This document shows, one piece after another, positions 35,135 through 43,377 of a stretch of 64,000 nt of DNA. Position numbers and translations under genes: made by a program. This DNA is from JAGOTP01 sp964567995 (lineage in GTDB: Bacteria; Patescibacteriota; Patescibacteriia; 2-12-FULL-60-25), in the NCBI GenBank assembly GCA_964567995.1, contig CAZMOB010000002.1, forward strand, positions 62,001 through 126,000, in the 5' to 3' direction. The notes under the pieces were generated by a model. The model was not told where the DNA came from. It saw nothing but the letters and a program-made list of their open reading frames with translations, and made no database searches. How positions within the stretch are numbered: the first letter of the stretch is position 1; the number at the start of each line of letters is the position of its first letter.

Positions 35135-35785
35135 ATGGCTCCTCTCTTCGATAAGTTTCTCGCCTGGTTTTTGCATTTGGATCAAAGCCTGGGGGCGGTT
35201 ATCGCAAGCCAAGGGGAGTGGACGTATGCTTTATTAGCATTAATTATCTTTTTGGAGACAGGACTTGTCGTCGCTCCATTTTTGCCAGGTGATTCGCTGT
35301 TGTTTGCGGCAGGAACATTCGCTGGTATCGGAGCATTATCTATTTGGGTAGTTGTTCCTCTTTTGGCGGTAGCCGCCATTCTCGGTGATACACTGAATTA
35401 CTGGATCGGGCGCAAATACGGACTCAAAGTGTACCAACGCTTTCAAGGGAGGATTTTGAAGCCGGAGTATCTAGAACGAACGCAGAAATTTTATCGCACG
35501 CATGGTTCACGAATGATCGTGCTTGCCCGCTTTGTTCCGATCGTTCGGACGCTTGCGCCGTTTGTGGCAGGTGTCGGCGAAATGCCGTATGCCACGTTCA
35601 TTCGGTACAACATTTTAGGCGGAATTGCTTGGGTCACGCTGTTAACTGTCGCTGGCTACTATCTTGGAACGGTTTCCGTCGTTCAGCGCCACTTCAGTCT
35701 GGTCGTGATTGCGATCGTGATTATTTCTTTGCTCCCGATGCTCTGGGAAAGCTGGCAAGCGCGACAGGAACGAAAGAATCCATAG
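35135..35785 (+). CDS. DedA/SNARE-associated-type membrane protein
   Basis: 216 residues from the ATG at 35135. Upstream in-frame ATGs at 35066 (overlapping the TrmB stop) and 35108 are possible, but 35135 gives the usual DedA start. The signature is clear: FLETGLVVAPFLPGDSLLFAAGTFAG, then GDTLNYWIGRKYG and FYRTHGSRMIVLARFVPIVRTLAPFVAGVGEM. Members are polytopic inner-membrane proteins linked to undecaprenyl-phosphate or phospholipid flipping and membrane potential. The conserved acidic (Glu, Asp) and Arg residues known to be essential are present. Confidence 0.9.
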   Translation: MAPLFDKFLAWFLHLDQSLGAVIASQGEWTYALLALIIFLETGLVVAPFLPGDSLLFAAGTFAGIGALSIWVVVPLLAVAAILGDTLNYWIGRKYGLKVYQRFQGRILKPEYLERTQKFYRTHGSRMIVLARFVPIVRTLAPFVAGVGEMPYATFIRYNILGGIAWVTLLTVAGYYLGTVSVVQRHFSLVVIAIVIISLLPMLWESWQARQERKNP

Positions 35786-35860
35786 GAATGAGACGAAGAG
35801 GTTGTGTTCTTTCTTGGATGGGTTTAGAGTAAACAGACTCATTCACTTATCTTTCAGATT

Positions 35861-35974
35861 ATGTTGTACGACGAAGTTGTAACCCCAGCGGACGAAGAGA
35901 AAGAGAAAGAGAAAGAGACGGTTGAGGGTGAGACCGAGCAGAAAGAAGGAGAAACCGAAGCTCCAGCTGCCTAG
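35861..35974 (+). CDS. Tiny acidic protein, 37 residues
   Basis: An ATG opens a frame of 37 codons giving MLYDEVVTPADEEKEKEKET followed by a Glu/Gly/Thr-rich tail ending EAPAA. The EK-repeat composition is typical of a disordered peptide. It is followed 28 bases later by a second tiny frame and then a terminator, so the two could be a small bicistronic unit. No family; coding status is plausible but not proven. Confidence 0.4.
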   Translation: MLYDEVVTPADEEKEKEKETVEGETEQKEGETEAPAA

Positions 35975-36002
35975 TTTCTAAAACCGCTCATATCAACGAT
36001 GT

Positions 36003-36128
36003 ATGATTCGCTTCGAACAACCTCCGCAGCCGATGCCGCCGGTTCCACCGACGCCACCTGCCGCGCCAGACGAGGGGCTGCCGAATCCATCGCCCGCTCC
36101 GCAGCCTCCGATGCCGCCAACGGCGTAA
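36003..36128 (+). CDS. Tiny proline-rich protein, 41 residues
   Basis: The frame starts MIRFEQPPQPMPPVPPTPPA and ends QPPMPPTA. Almost half of the residues are Pro. It lies just before a strong terminator that also precedes folC, which suggests that a transcript ends here. Polyproline translation normally needs EF-P. A second ATG four bases upstream reads another frame and looks less protein-like. Supported by composition and position only. Confidence 0.4.
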   Translation: MIRFEQPPQPMPPVPPTPPAAPDEGLPNPSPAPQPPMPPTA

Positions 36129-36146
36129 GTCATTGAGTGGTTCACG

Positions 36147-36186
36147 AAATCCCATCCTCCCTTCAAACGGAGCGATGGGATTTTTT
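36147..36186 (+). terminator. Intrinsic terminator before folC
   Basis: AAATCCCATC (36147-36156) pairs with GATGGGATTT, inner CTCC/GGAG, then a run of T. It shows that the folC start must lie downstream. Confidence 0.85.
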
Positions 36187-36211
36187 GTACGAACAAGGTA
36201 GGCTCTGCCGC

Positions 36212-37522
36212 ATGCAGGATCAATTTTCCACGCCTCTGGCAACATTTGCGGATGTGCAAGCGTTTTTGGAGCGCTATGCGGCGTGGTCGTATGCTTTTCC
36301 TAAACCTACCCCTCCTTCGCCTGCACTTTCTCTAGATCGCACGCGTACATTTTTGGCGCGCATCGGAAATCCGCATCAGACATTGAAGGTTATCCATGTA
36401 GCCGGTACGACAGGTAAGGGGACGACGTGTATGTATCTTGAAGCGGCTCTGCGAGCACAGGGCATTAAGACTGGGCTCAGCGTATCGCCCCATGTGAGCG
36501 ATCTACGTGAACGATTTCAGGTGAACGGCGAGCTAATTTCTGAAGAGCGCTGTGTCCGTTTGTTGGATGAAATTCGTGAAGCGCTCTGTTTGATAAAAAC
36601 TTTGGACGAATTCCCTCGGTATGCCGAATTATTGCAAACAGCGGCCTATCTTCTGTTTGCTCAGGAGAAGGTTCAGTACAGCGTGATTGAGACGGGGATC
36701 GGCGGGCGGTTCGATGCTTCAAACGTGTTGGATCGAACAGATAAATATTGTGTGATTACAAAGTTAGGCTTTGATCATGTCGAGCTGTTGGGCAAAACGA
36801 TCGAACAGATCGCCTGGCAAAAGATCGGAATCGTCCATCCAGGAAATAGGGTAGCGATTGGTCGACAGGAGCTCATCGATCCGGATCAGCTTGTGCCGTT
36901 GGCAATGGAAGAAGGGGCGAGCGCTGTTCGGTCGTTTCAAGAGCAACCCCTGTCTACGTTTATTTCCTTTCTACAGGTCCCCTATCTACGAGAGAATGCT
37001 TGGTTTGCACAGAAGTGTCTTGAACAGATCGCCCAGCATGATGGCTGGGATTATCGTTCAGTATTAGCAGAAGAGGCTTTTGCGAGACTTCATCTAGCCC
37101 TGCGCTTTGAACGTATTGCATGGCAAGGCAAAACTTTGATCTTGGATGCGGCGCATAATCCTCAAAAGATGGAGGGTCTAGTCGCGGCATTACGAGCAAG
37201 CTTTCCCGATCAATCCATCGCAGCTGTCCTGGCGTTCAATCCACAAACAGACATCAGCGTCACCGCTCAACCATTGCTTGCCTGTGTTCAGCGTTTGGCG
37301 TGTGTTGATTTTGTGGCCGGACAGGGGAGTTATCGCTTTCATTTTTCAGATCCGACAGAAGCAGCCCGTCTGCTGACGGTTGCCGGAGCGCCGCCGCCGA
37401 ATGTTTTTACGGATTGGCCGACGCTTTCAACATGGATCAAGACGATTCCTGAATCAATCATCGTGCTTACAGGATCATTCCATTTTGCGGCAAGTGTTCG
37501 TGGAAGATTGGTAGAGGAATGA
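36212..37522 (+). CDS. folC: Folylpolyglutamate synthase / dihydrofolate synthase
   Basis: 436 residues from the ATG at 36212; an open frame from 36137 crosses a terminator and is rejected. Adds glutamate to folate (and possibly to dihydropteroate). The P-loop VIHVAGTTGKGTT near residue 66, SVSPHVSDLRERFQVNG, the GIGGRFDASNVLD block, and the Mur-ligase C-terminal motif LILDAAHNPQKMEGL are all present. It stands 28 bases before lemA in the same orientation but has its own start region. Confidence 0.92.
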   Translation: MQDQFSTPLATFADVQAFLERYAAWSYAFPKPTPPSPALSLDRTRTFLARIGNPHQTLKVIHVAGTTGKGTTCMYLEAALRAQGIKTGLSVSPHVSDLRERFQVNGELISEERCVRLLDEIREALCLIKTLDEFPRYAELLQTAAYLLFAQEKVQYSVIETGIGGRFDASNVLDRTDKYCVITKLGFDHVELLGKTIEQIAWQKIGIVHPGNRVAIGRQELIDPDQLVPLAMEEGASAVRSFQEQPLSTFISFLQVPYLRENAWFAQKCLEQIAQHDGWDYRSVLAEEAFARLHLALRFERIAWQGKTLILDAAHNPQKMEGLVAALRASFPDQSIAAVLAFNPQTDISVTAQPLLACVQRLACVDFVAGQGSYRFHFSDPTEAARLLTVAGAPPPNVFTDWPTLSTWIKTIPESIIVLTGSFHFAASVRGRLVEE

Positions 37523-37550
37523 TGAGCTCGATGCTATACTCACCGCATCT

Positions 37551-38111
37551 ATGAAAACAGCCATTACTCTCATTATCGCTTTGCTTATTCTGATCGGAGT
37601 CGGGAGCTACGGGTTCTCAACCTATAATGATCTCGTTTCAAGTCGCGAAGCCGTGGCTGGACGTTGGGCTCAGGTTGAGTCGCAGTATCAGCGTCGCTTC
37701 GATTTGATTCCGAACTTGGTTGAAGCTGTGAAAGGCGCTATGAAGCAAGAGACAGCTGTGTTCGGTGCCATCGCCGATGCTCGTACGCGGTATGCGGGGG
37801 CTCAAACAATCGGAGATAAGGCCGCCGCGGCTGAAGAGCTGAACGGTGCGTTTGCTCGCTTGCTTGTGGTGATGGAGCAATATCCGCAGTTGAAGTCTAT
37901 CGATACCGTTACGATGTTGATGTCGCAACTCGAAGGAACAGAGAACCGTATTTCAGTAGAACGACAGCGGTTCAATGATCAGGTGCAGGGGTATAACATT
38001 AAAATTAAGCGTTTCCCAACATCACTCATCGCACGCTTTGGCGATTTCGCGCCTGTGGACTACACGAAGGCTCAAACAGGTGCTGACGTTGCTCCTAATG
38101 TTTCGTTCTAG
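37551..38111 (+). CDS. lemA: LemA family protein
   Basis: 186 residues: one N-terminal membrane helix (TLIIALLILIGVGSYGFSTYN) followed by the alpha-helical LemA domain with VAGRWAQVESQYQRRFDLIPNLVE and the conserved end RFPTSLIARFGDF. LemA proteins are membrane-anchored with the domain outside and are usually next to TPM-domain or M48 peptidase genes. Here the TPM gene follows after 8 bases. Molecular role unknown. Confidence 0.92.
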   Translation: MKTAITLIIALLILIGVGSYGFSTYNDLVSSREAVAGRWAQVESQYQRRFDLIPNLVEAVKGAMKQETAVFGAIADARTRYAGAQTIGDKAAAAEELNGAFARLLVVMEQYPQLKSIDTVTMLMSQLEGTENRISVERQRFNDQVQGYNIKIKRFPTSLIARFGDFAPVDYTKAQTGADVAPNVSF

Positions 38112-38119
38112 TTGTACCT

Positions 38120-38929
38120 ATGCCACGTTCTTTTCGGCGAGGACTGGCCTGTGTTGCTATCATCGGGTTAGTTGGTATTGGAAGAATCGCCTTCGCCTAC
38201 GTTTCTCCCGGCGCTCCGCGGGGGTATGTCAACGATTTTGCTAATGTGTTGACCCCAGAACAAGAAACGGCTTTGGTGGACAAATTGCATATACACAAAG
38301 AGCAAACGAGCAACCAAATCGGAGTCGTTACCGTGCCAACGACGGGCGATGAGACGATCGAAACCTACGCTGTGAAACTGTTTGAAGAGTGGGGCATTGG
38401 TAGAAAGGATTACGATAATGGAGCCTTGTTGCTCGTCGCGGTCGCTGATCGTAAGGTGCGAATCGAAGTTGGTTACGGTCTTGAATCGGTTTTGACCGAC
38501 GCCCGCAGTGCCCGTCTGATCGCACAAGCTATTCCGTTGTTGAGAGAAGAAAAGTATCCGGAAGCGATCGAACAGCTCACGGACCAAATGATCAGTACGT
38601 CTGGCCAAGGAGAAGCGTTGCCAGCAGAGGCAGAAGCTACCCTCGAAGCAAAAGCATCTTCGCAAGAAACCTATTTCTTTATCGGATTTCTCTTCTTCCT
38701 ACTAGTGTCTTTCTTGGCCCCAATCTTCTGGGCTCTCTACTTTGTAAAAAGACGTAGAGGCTGGCGGTACGCCCAATGGGAGGCTGGTTCTGGAAGTACT
38801 GGAGAGAGCTTTTCGTCTACCTTTTCCGGTTCATCGAATAGCGATATAGGCTCCTCGTCTTCGAGCAGCTCAAGCGATTCTTTTGGGGGTGGAAGCTCAG
38901 GCGGCGGAGGCGCGAGCGGTAGCTGGTAA
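38120..38929 (+). CDS. TPM-domain membrane protein (YgcG family)
   Basis: 269 residues. A signal peptide (MPRSFRRGLACVAIIGLVGIGRIAFA) leads into a TPM domain beginning GYVNDFANVLTPEQETALVDKL, with IGVVTVPTTGDETIETYAVKLFEEWGIG and VRIEVGYGLESVLTDARSARLI. A transmembrane helix (FIGFLFFLLVSFLAPIFWALYF) comes near residue 190, and a Ser/Gly-rich tail (SSSSSSDSFGGGSSGGGG) ends the protein. This architecture is standard for TPM proteins next to lemA. Suggested roles in the family include photosystem repair in plants; the bacterial function is unclear. Confidence 0.9.
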   Translation: MPRSFRRGLACVAIIGLVGIGRIAFAYVSPGAPRGYVNDFANVLTPEQETALVDKLHIHKEQTSNQIGVVTVPTTGDETIETYAVKLFEEWGIGRKDYDNGALLLVAVADRKVRIEVGYGLESVLTDARSARLIAQAIPLLREEKYPEAIEQLTDQMISTSGQGEALPAEAEATLEAKASSQETYFFIGFLFFLLVSFLAPIFWALYFVKRRRGWRYAQWEAGSGSTGESFSSTFSGSSNSDIGSSSSSSSSDSFGGGSSGGGGASGSW

Positions 38930-38996
38930 TGGGTGAGATTCTGGACGAGTTGTCCTTCCGTCTTTCTCATGTTACAAAAGCTTGCGTTTGAGGTTG

Positions 38997-39081
38997 GGCC
39001 GAATGGCGGAACTGGTATACGCAACGGACTTAAACTCCGTGGCCTCACGGCATGTGGGTTCGATTCCCACTTCGGCCACCA
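38997..39081 (+). tRNA. tRNA-Leu(UAA)
   Basis: Acceptor GGCCGAA with TTCGGCC, anticodon stem ACGGA/TCCGT around loop CTTAAAC (anticodon TAA), a variable arm, T-stem GTGGG/CCCAC with TTCGATT loop, and an encoded CCA at 39079-39081. Confidence 0.95.
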
Positions 39082-39165
39082 AGTAAACGATCGCTCCTGA
39101 GCGGTCGTTTGCTTTTACCTTGACCAAACCTAGCTGAGTGAAAAGAATGGAGGTACCCCTTTCTT

Positions 39166-39924
39166 ATGGATCTCTTCGACATCAATCGGCTGCCGGCAGA
39201 AAAAGGACTCTTGGTATTTCCGATTTCCATGAGCCGGATCGCAAACTCACAAAGTGCCGAAGCGTGTTGGGGCTATCTCGAGAACTTCATTCCAAAGATT
39301 CCAGCCAACAAACAGGGGGTTGGTCTGGTCTTTTTATACGGAGATTGGTTATATCTCTATTCTCGTGAGCCAGCGATGGACCTCCGCAGCAAATTCCTTG
39401 GTCAGATCCAAGATTTTAAAAATCGTTTGCACGGACTTCTTATTAGGCATCCTTGGTACATCCCATCCGCCTTTTCGCACATGACTTGGTTGCAGGCATT
39501 GTTGTCTGCACCTGATTTTCCAGCTCGGTTTGGAGAATTAAAACGTCTGTATACTCAAGATTCTGACTATCAAGAACTCGTACGGCTGGACATCGAAGGG
39601 CAACGACGTGATCCGAGCGATCAAAACAACATAAATTTTATTTTAGAAGAAACGCTTCTGGTCTATTTCATCTCGAAAGGCAAGCTCCAACTTCCAAACG
39701 ACTATATCCAAGGCCAAGAGCGTTGGATTTTAACTTGTTATCCCGGTCAACCTCTACGTTCAGAGCGCTATCTCTATGAACAAAATTTTTTCAAACTGTC
39801 CCATCTACAAAATCCGTACGAAGATGCTTTTTACGACCTCAGTGCGAAGCAGCTGCATCGTTTTGTTACCTCCAGCTCTAAACAGATCTCGTTGAAAGAA
39901 CGGACCGTGAGGTATCATACCTAA
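39166..39924 (+). CDS. Hypothetical protein, first gene of a duplicated pair
   Basis: 252 residues, no family recognised, soluble, rich in aromatic residues (WYIPSAFSHMTWLQALL). Its stop is followed after one base by the ATG of the next gene, so the pair is cotranscribed. A shrunken copy of this gene survives at 41060-41149, ahead of a second copy of the next gene, which shows that both genes were once duplicated together. The C-terminus SSSKQISLKERTVRYHT is almost the same in the remnant. Confidence 0.65.
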   Translation: MDLFDINRLPAEKGLLVFPISMSRIANSQSAEACWGYLENFIPKIPANKQGVGLVFLYGDWLYLYSREPAMDLRSKFLGQIQDFKNRLHGLLIRHPWYIPSAFSHMTWLQALLSAPDFPARFGELKRLYTQDSDYQELVRLDIEGQRRDPSDQNNINFILEETLLVYFISKGKLQLPNDYIQGQERWILTCYPGQPLRSERYLYEQNFFKLSHLQNPYEDAFYDLSAKQLHRFVTSSSKQISLKERTVRYHT

Positions 39925-39925
39925 C

Positions 39926-40999
39926 ATGCCCTTTTCTCCCGATCGGCCACCTCCGCTTACTGGAGAGCGGGTCCTTTCCCCAGAAGAGAAGGACTTTCTG
40001 CGCCGTGAGCTGATCGCTGGCATCTTGCGCGTGGTTGAGGCCTACGAAGATGTCTATTTGCCCGCCAATGAAGTGCCGCCGATGGGATGTCTGCCTCTGA
40101 CAAAAGCCCGTTATGCCAAGTTTGAAGCTTGGATTCACAGGTTGTCTGAAGGAAGATATTCCCCTCCGGAATGTGATCAATTTTTCCTCACAGACAATAT
40201 CAAGAATGTAGTTCGTTGGTATGAAGCCCTCCAATCTCTTACCGTAGGAACTCCTCTTCCTCCCGATATCCTTGAACAATTCGGGCCACCACGCCCAGAT
40301 CCTGATGAATTTATTTTTGAACCAGGAGATGTGCCCACCTGGTCAGAACTTCCGTCTAAGACAGAGATCGAAGAAGAGTTTGGTCTGGATTATATCTCAC
40401 CTGAATATCCTGCAGGACGTAAACTTAAGGATCCGCGTGATGCCCTGCATATCACAAGTGAAGGTCTCAAGCATCGCTTAGGGTTTGATCCAGTGCAACA
40501 AGATCTTCTGGATGAAGGTTATGCGGTTGAACAACCGGAAAAACGGGAGGCGTTTCTTCGATCAGTCGATATTGATTTTCTTCCTGAAACATTGCCGCCG
40601 GCGAAAATATTCGAAATTGGGGACTTGATTGAACAGAAAATAGCAAAAGAACCAGGTCATGCGGACTACCTCACAACAAAGGAATTGTTAGACGCCTTTG
40701 ACGAGGCGGGTGTTCGTCCCGCCACACTCAAAGAACTTCTTGCCTACTCCAAGAAATTTTGGAAAGCGAAGCAGAGTCTGAGCGGTCCTATAAGTGAGAA
40801 GGAGAAGACTCAGCGAGCAGATGCTCAGTCTATTCATGCACTTGGTTCAATTTGGTCGCTCGTTGCCCCTGGTAGCAGAATGATCAATAAACGTGCTGTT
40901 CCAACGCTTTCGTTGAATGCGGGTAGGCGGGAATTGTACCCATACTACTTCAGCCTGGATTGGTTTAAAACCTCTCGATTTTTGGTTTTCCGTAAATAA
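39926..40999 (+). CDS. Hypothetical protein, second gene of a duplicated pair
   Basis: 357 residues, no family recognised. Starts MPFSPDRPPPLTGERVLSPE and carries the blocks LPLTKARYAKFEAWI, RPDPDEFIFEPGDVPTWSEL and LTTKELLDAFDEAGVRPATLKELLAY, all shared with the broken copy at 41151-42188. Pro- and Glu-rich, probably cytoplasmic. It ends with SRFLVFRK, also shared. The function cannot be inferred. Confidence 0.65.
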   Translation: MPFSPDRPPPLTGERVLSPEEKDFLRRELIAGILRVVEAYEDVYLPANEVPPMGCLPLTKARYAKFEAWIHRLSEGRYSPPECDQFFLTDNIKNVVRWYEALQSLTVGTPLPPDILEQFGPPRPDPDEFIFEPGDVPTWSELPSKTEIEEEFGLDYISPEYPAGRKLKDPRDALHITSEGLKHRLGFDPVQQDLLDEGYAVEQPEKREAFLRSVDIDFLPETLPPAKIFEIGDLIEQKIAKEPGHADYLTTKELLDAFDEAGVRPATLKELLAYSKKFWKAKQSLSGPISEKEKTQRADAQSIHALGSIWSLVAPGSRMINKRAVPTLSLNAGRRELYPYYFSLDWFKTSRFLVFRK

Positions 41000-41059
41000 A
41001 CTAGTAGAAAGTCTTGGTAAATACCTCTTGAGCTCCAGGGTGTGAAAAAATGATTTTAT

Positions 41060-41149
41060 TTTTCATCTAACCTGGTTGCAGGCGCTTTCGTCGTTTCCGT
41101 CTCTAAACAGCTCTCGTTAAAGGAGCGAACCGTAAGGTATCATACCTAA
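41060..41149 (+). pseudogene. Remnant of a 39166-39924-like gene
   Basis: CTGGTTGCAGGCGCTTTC matches the WLQALLS part of the upstream gene. The sequence then jumps to its C-terminal part (CTCTAAACAG-CTCTCGTTAAAGGAGCGAACCGT), with the same ATACCTAACATGCCC junction to the following gene. The internal three-quarters are deleted. Confidence 0.75.
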
Positions 41150-41150
41150 C

Positions 41151-42188
41151 ATGCCCTTTTCTCCGGATCGACCCTCCCTTCCCTCGGTGGATCGTGTTTT
41201 TTTTCCAGAAGAAAAGCAGTTTTTACGTCATCAGATGATCGCTGATCTTTTGCGTGTGATTGAGATGTATGAGCATCGTTATCTCCCGGAAAAAGAGGTA
41301 CCTCTACATGGCACGACACCGCTGACCAAAGAACGCTATGCCAAATTTGAAACCTGGTTACAAACACTTTCTAAACAGAAAACGCTTACTGAGCAAGAAG
41401 GCATTAGGACACCGAATCAAGTCTTCCTGGTTGAGGATGCGAAAAATGCCGTTTCTCTTTATGCGGAGCTATGTGCTTTGGTGACTGGTAGGCCGCTTGA
41501 CCCCGAGATCCTTGAACGCTATTCACCATGATTGGATCCGGACGAATTTCTTCTCTTGCCAGCAGATCTCCCAACCTGGTCCGCTCTTCCAGCACAAACA
41601 GATCTCAAGACTCATTTTGGTATTGATTGGTGTACGAGCGAATATTACGAACAACGATCGTTGGTAAGCTTCGAGCCGAGAGAGCAAGATCTTATAAGCG
41701 TACACTATGCGGAGTCTGAACCCGAAAAGAGACAAGCCTTTCTCGCCTCTGTTGATAGACGATTTATTCCAGAACGGCTCCCACCGGCAAAAGTATTGAA
41801 CATTGGAACGCGGATCCAAGAAAAACAGGCCGAAGATCCGGATCATCCTCCCTATTTGACGACGAGAGAACTGTTAGAGCTATTTGATGAGTTGAATGTC
41901 CGTCCAGCTACGCTCGCCGAGCTGCTGGCATACGCAGGGAAGTACGCAAGACCAAAAGAGGGTCAGCAAGACAGTATGACAACTGAAGAGCGTGCCAAGC
42001 ACAGCGCCTCATCTGTCTACGCGTTAGGCTCTGTATTTCCTGACAGTCTGCATACTCCTAGCGTGCCCCATCTACGCTGGGAAGAGGAAGGGGAGGAAGG
42101 GAATGAAACGAGTCTGATCACCGCTTCGTTTGGGGAACATTGGTACCCAAAAGAGCGGTTCTTGGTGTTTCGTAAATCTAAAATCTAA
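41151..42188 (+). pseudogene. Second copy of the 39926 gene, split by an in-frame stop
   Basis: Reads MPFSPDRPSLPSVDRVFFPE up to ILERYSP, then TGA at 41529-41531, then continues in the same frame with LDPDEFLLLPADLPTWSAL to RFLVFRKSKI. The intact paralog has GPPRPDPDEF at this point. TGA works as an ordinary stop elsewhere in the window, so the copy is probably broken. Since a TTG directly follows the stop, the second half (41532-42188) could still be made as a separate protein of 218 residues. Confidence 0.75.
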
Positions 42189-42239
42189 CAAGAAGCCCCT
42201 CGCTTGACCTCCCATTACCGCTTCAGCATGCTCTGAACC

Positions 42240-42653
42240 ATGCCTCCTATCGCTCCCTTTTCTCATCCCGCCCTCGGACTTCAAATTCCAAAGAAAGTCG
42301 TCTATACCGCCCTCTCCAAAAAGTTCTTCTATTTCCGCTATCACATCGTGAAGTATGCCTTGGAGCAGGGGGCCGTTCCTTTGAATCCTTTCACCTCGTT
42401 CGACTACTTCCTTTTGGATACGTTGGACCGAGACATCATCCGTTCCGCGAACAATGTTCTTGTCGATCGCGCCGACGAGCTTTGGGTTTTTGGAGATGTC
42501 AGTAATGGTGTCCTCGCTGAAATCACACAAGTGAAGAAGCAGGGGAAACCGATCCGCTATTTCAAGATCATTGAGAGCCAAACGATCAAGCCGACGGAGC
42601 CATCTGAAGTCGTTCTTGAAGACGAAGTGGCGGCATTTCGTCATCTTCTGTAA
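42240..42653 (+). CDS. Nucleoside 2-deoxyribosyltransferase-like (DUF4406-type) protein
   Basis: 137 residues. The fold pattern of the small deoxyribosyltransferase/DUF4406 group is visible: YFRYHIVKYALEQGAVPLNPF at the start and DELWVFGDVSNGVLAEITQVKKQGKPIRYF near the end, where the Asp and the Ser/Gly loop would hold the nucleotide. Such proteins are frequent in CPR bacteria and phages, sometimes as nucleotide scavengers. Substrate unknown. Confidence 0.7.
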   Translation: MPPIAPFSHPALGLQIPKKVVYTALSKKFFYFRYHIVKYALEQGAVPLNPFTSFDYFLLDTLDRDIIRSANNVLVDRADELWVFGDVSNGVLAEITQVKKQGKPIRYFKIIESQTIKPTEPSEVVLEDEVAAFRHLL

Positions 42654-42804
42654 GCCTAGAGATTGGTTCGACTCTGGTTTCATTCAGCTCGTTTAGGATC
42701 AAAAGACGCTTAAAATAAGCTCATTTAATTGAACACCTTCGCTATTCGTTAGGCTTCCAGTTTGCTATAGTGACTTTGTCATTCTTGTCTTACCAACCGT
42801 TTAT

Positions 42805-43377
42805 ATGGATGTGCACGGCGACGAGGAACTTCTTCGACGGGCAAAGGCGGGACCCGAAGGTGTGGCGGCCGTGTACGATGCCTACGCCGATCGGGTCTAC
42901 GGGTTTTGTCTGAAGCGCTGCGGCCACCGGGAGACCGCAGAGGATTTGGTTTCGAAAACCTTCATGAAGTTTTGTCAGCATGTCGGGTCGATCAATTGGC
43001 AGGGTGTCTCGTTAGGGGCCTGGCTCTTCCGGGTGGCCTCGAATGCCATGATCGACCACTGGCGCAGTATGTCGGTCAAAATGGATGAATCGATGGACGA
43101 CATCGACGATGAAGAAGGTCCGGCCCGTCAGTTCGCTACGAATCTCCCTTCGCCCGATGTGCATGCGGAACTCGCGCTCGAGAAAACGAAGTTAATAGAT
43201 GCCATTAAAACTTTAGCCCCGCGTGATCAAGAAGTACTGGACCTTAAATTCTTTGGAGAACTGGAAGCAGCCGAAATTGCCTCAATTCTCAAGATTAGTG
43301 CCAATCATGCGGCGGTTCTTGTCTATCGGGCGACCGCTCGCTTAAGCGCCAAATACAAGACTTTGTATGGAACATAA
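42805..43377 (+). CDS. ECF-type RNA polymerase sigma factor
   Basis: 190 residues. Region 2 (VYDAYADRVYGFCLKRCGHRETAEDLVSKTFMKF, then GAWLFRVASNAMIDHWRS) binds core polymerase and the -10 element. Region 4 is RDQEVLDLKFFGELEAAEIASILK with NHAAVLVYRATARL. Length and two-domain layout are those of ECF sigma factors. Its last 11 bases overlap the start of the macroglobulin-like gene, whose N-terminus may be its anti-sigma factor. Confidence 0.9.
   Translation: MDVHGDEELLRRAKAGPEGVAAVYDAYADRVYGFCLKRCGHRETAEDLVSKTFMKFCQHVGSINWQGVSLGAWLFRVASNAMIDHWRSMSVKMDESMDDIDDEEGPARQFATNLPSPDVHAELALEKTKLIDAIKTLAPRDQEVLDLKFFGELEAAEIASILKISANHAAVLVYRATARLSAKYKTLYGT

Noticed and set aside
36137..36211. Upstream extension of folC
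   Set aside because: It would place the start codon before a strong terminator; the family start fits 36212.
41529..41531. TGA read as an amino acid (code 25)
   Set aside because: TGA ends several intact genes (ruvC, the second TrmB gene, the VWA-independent host genes), so the standard meaning holds.
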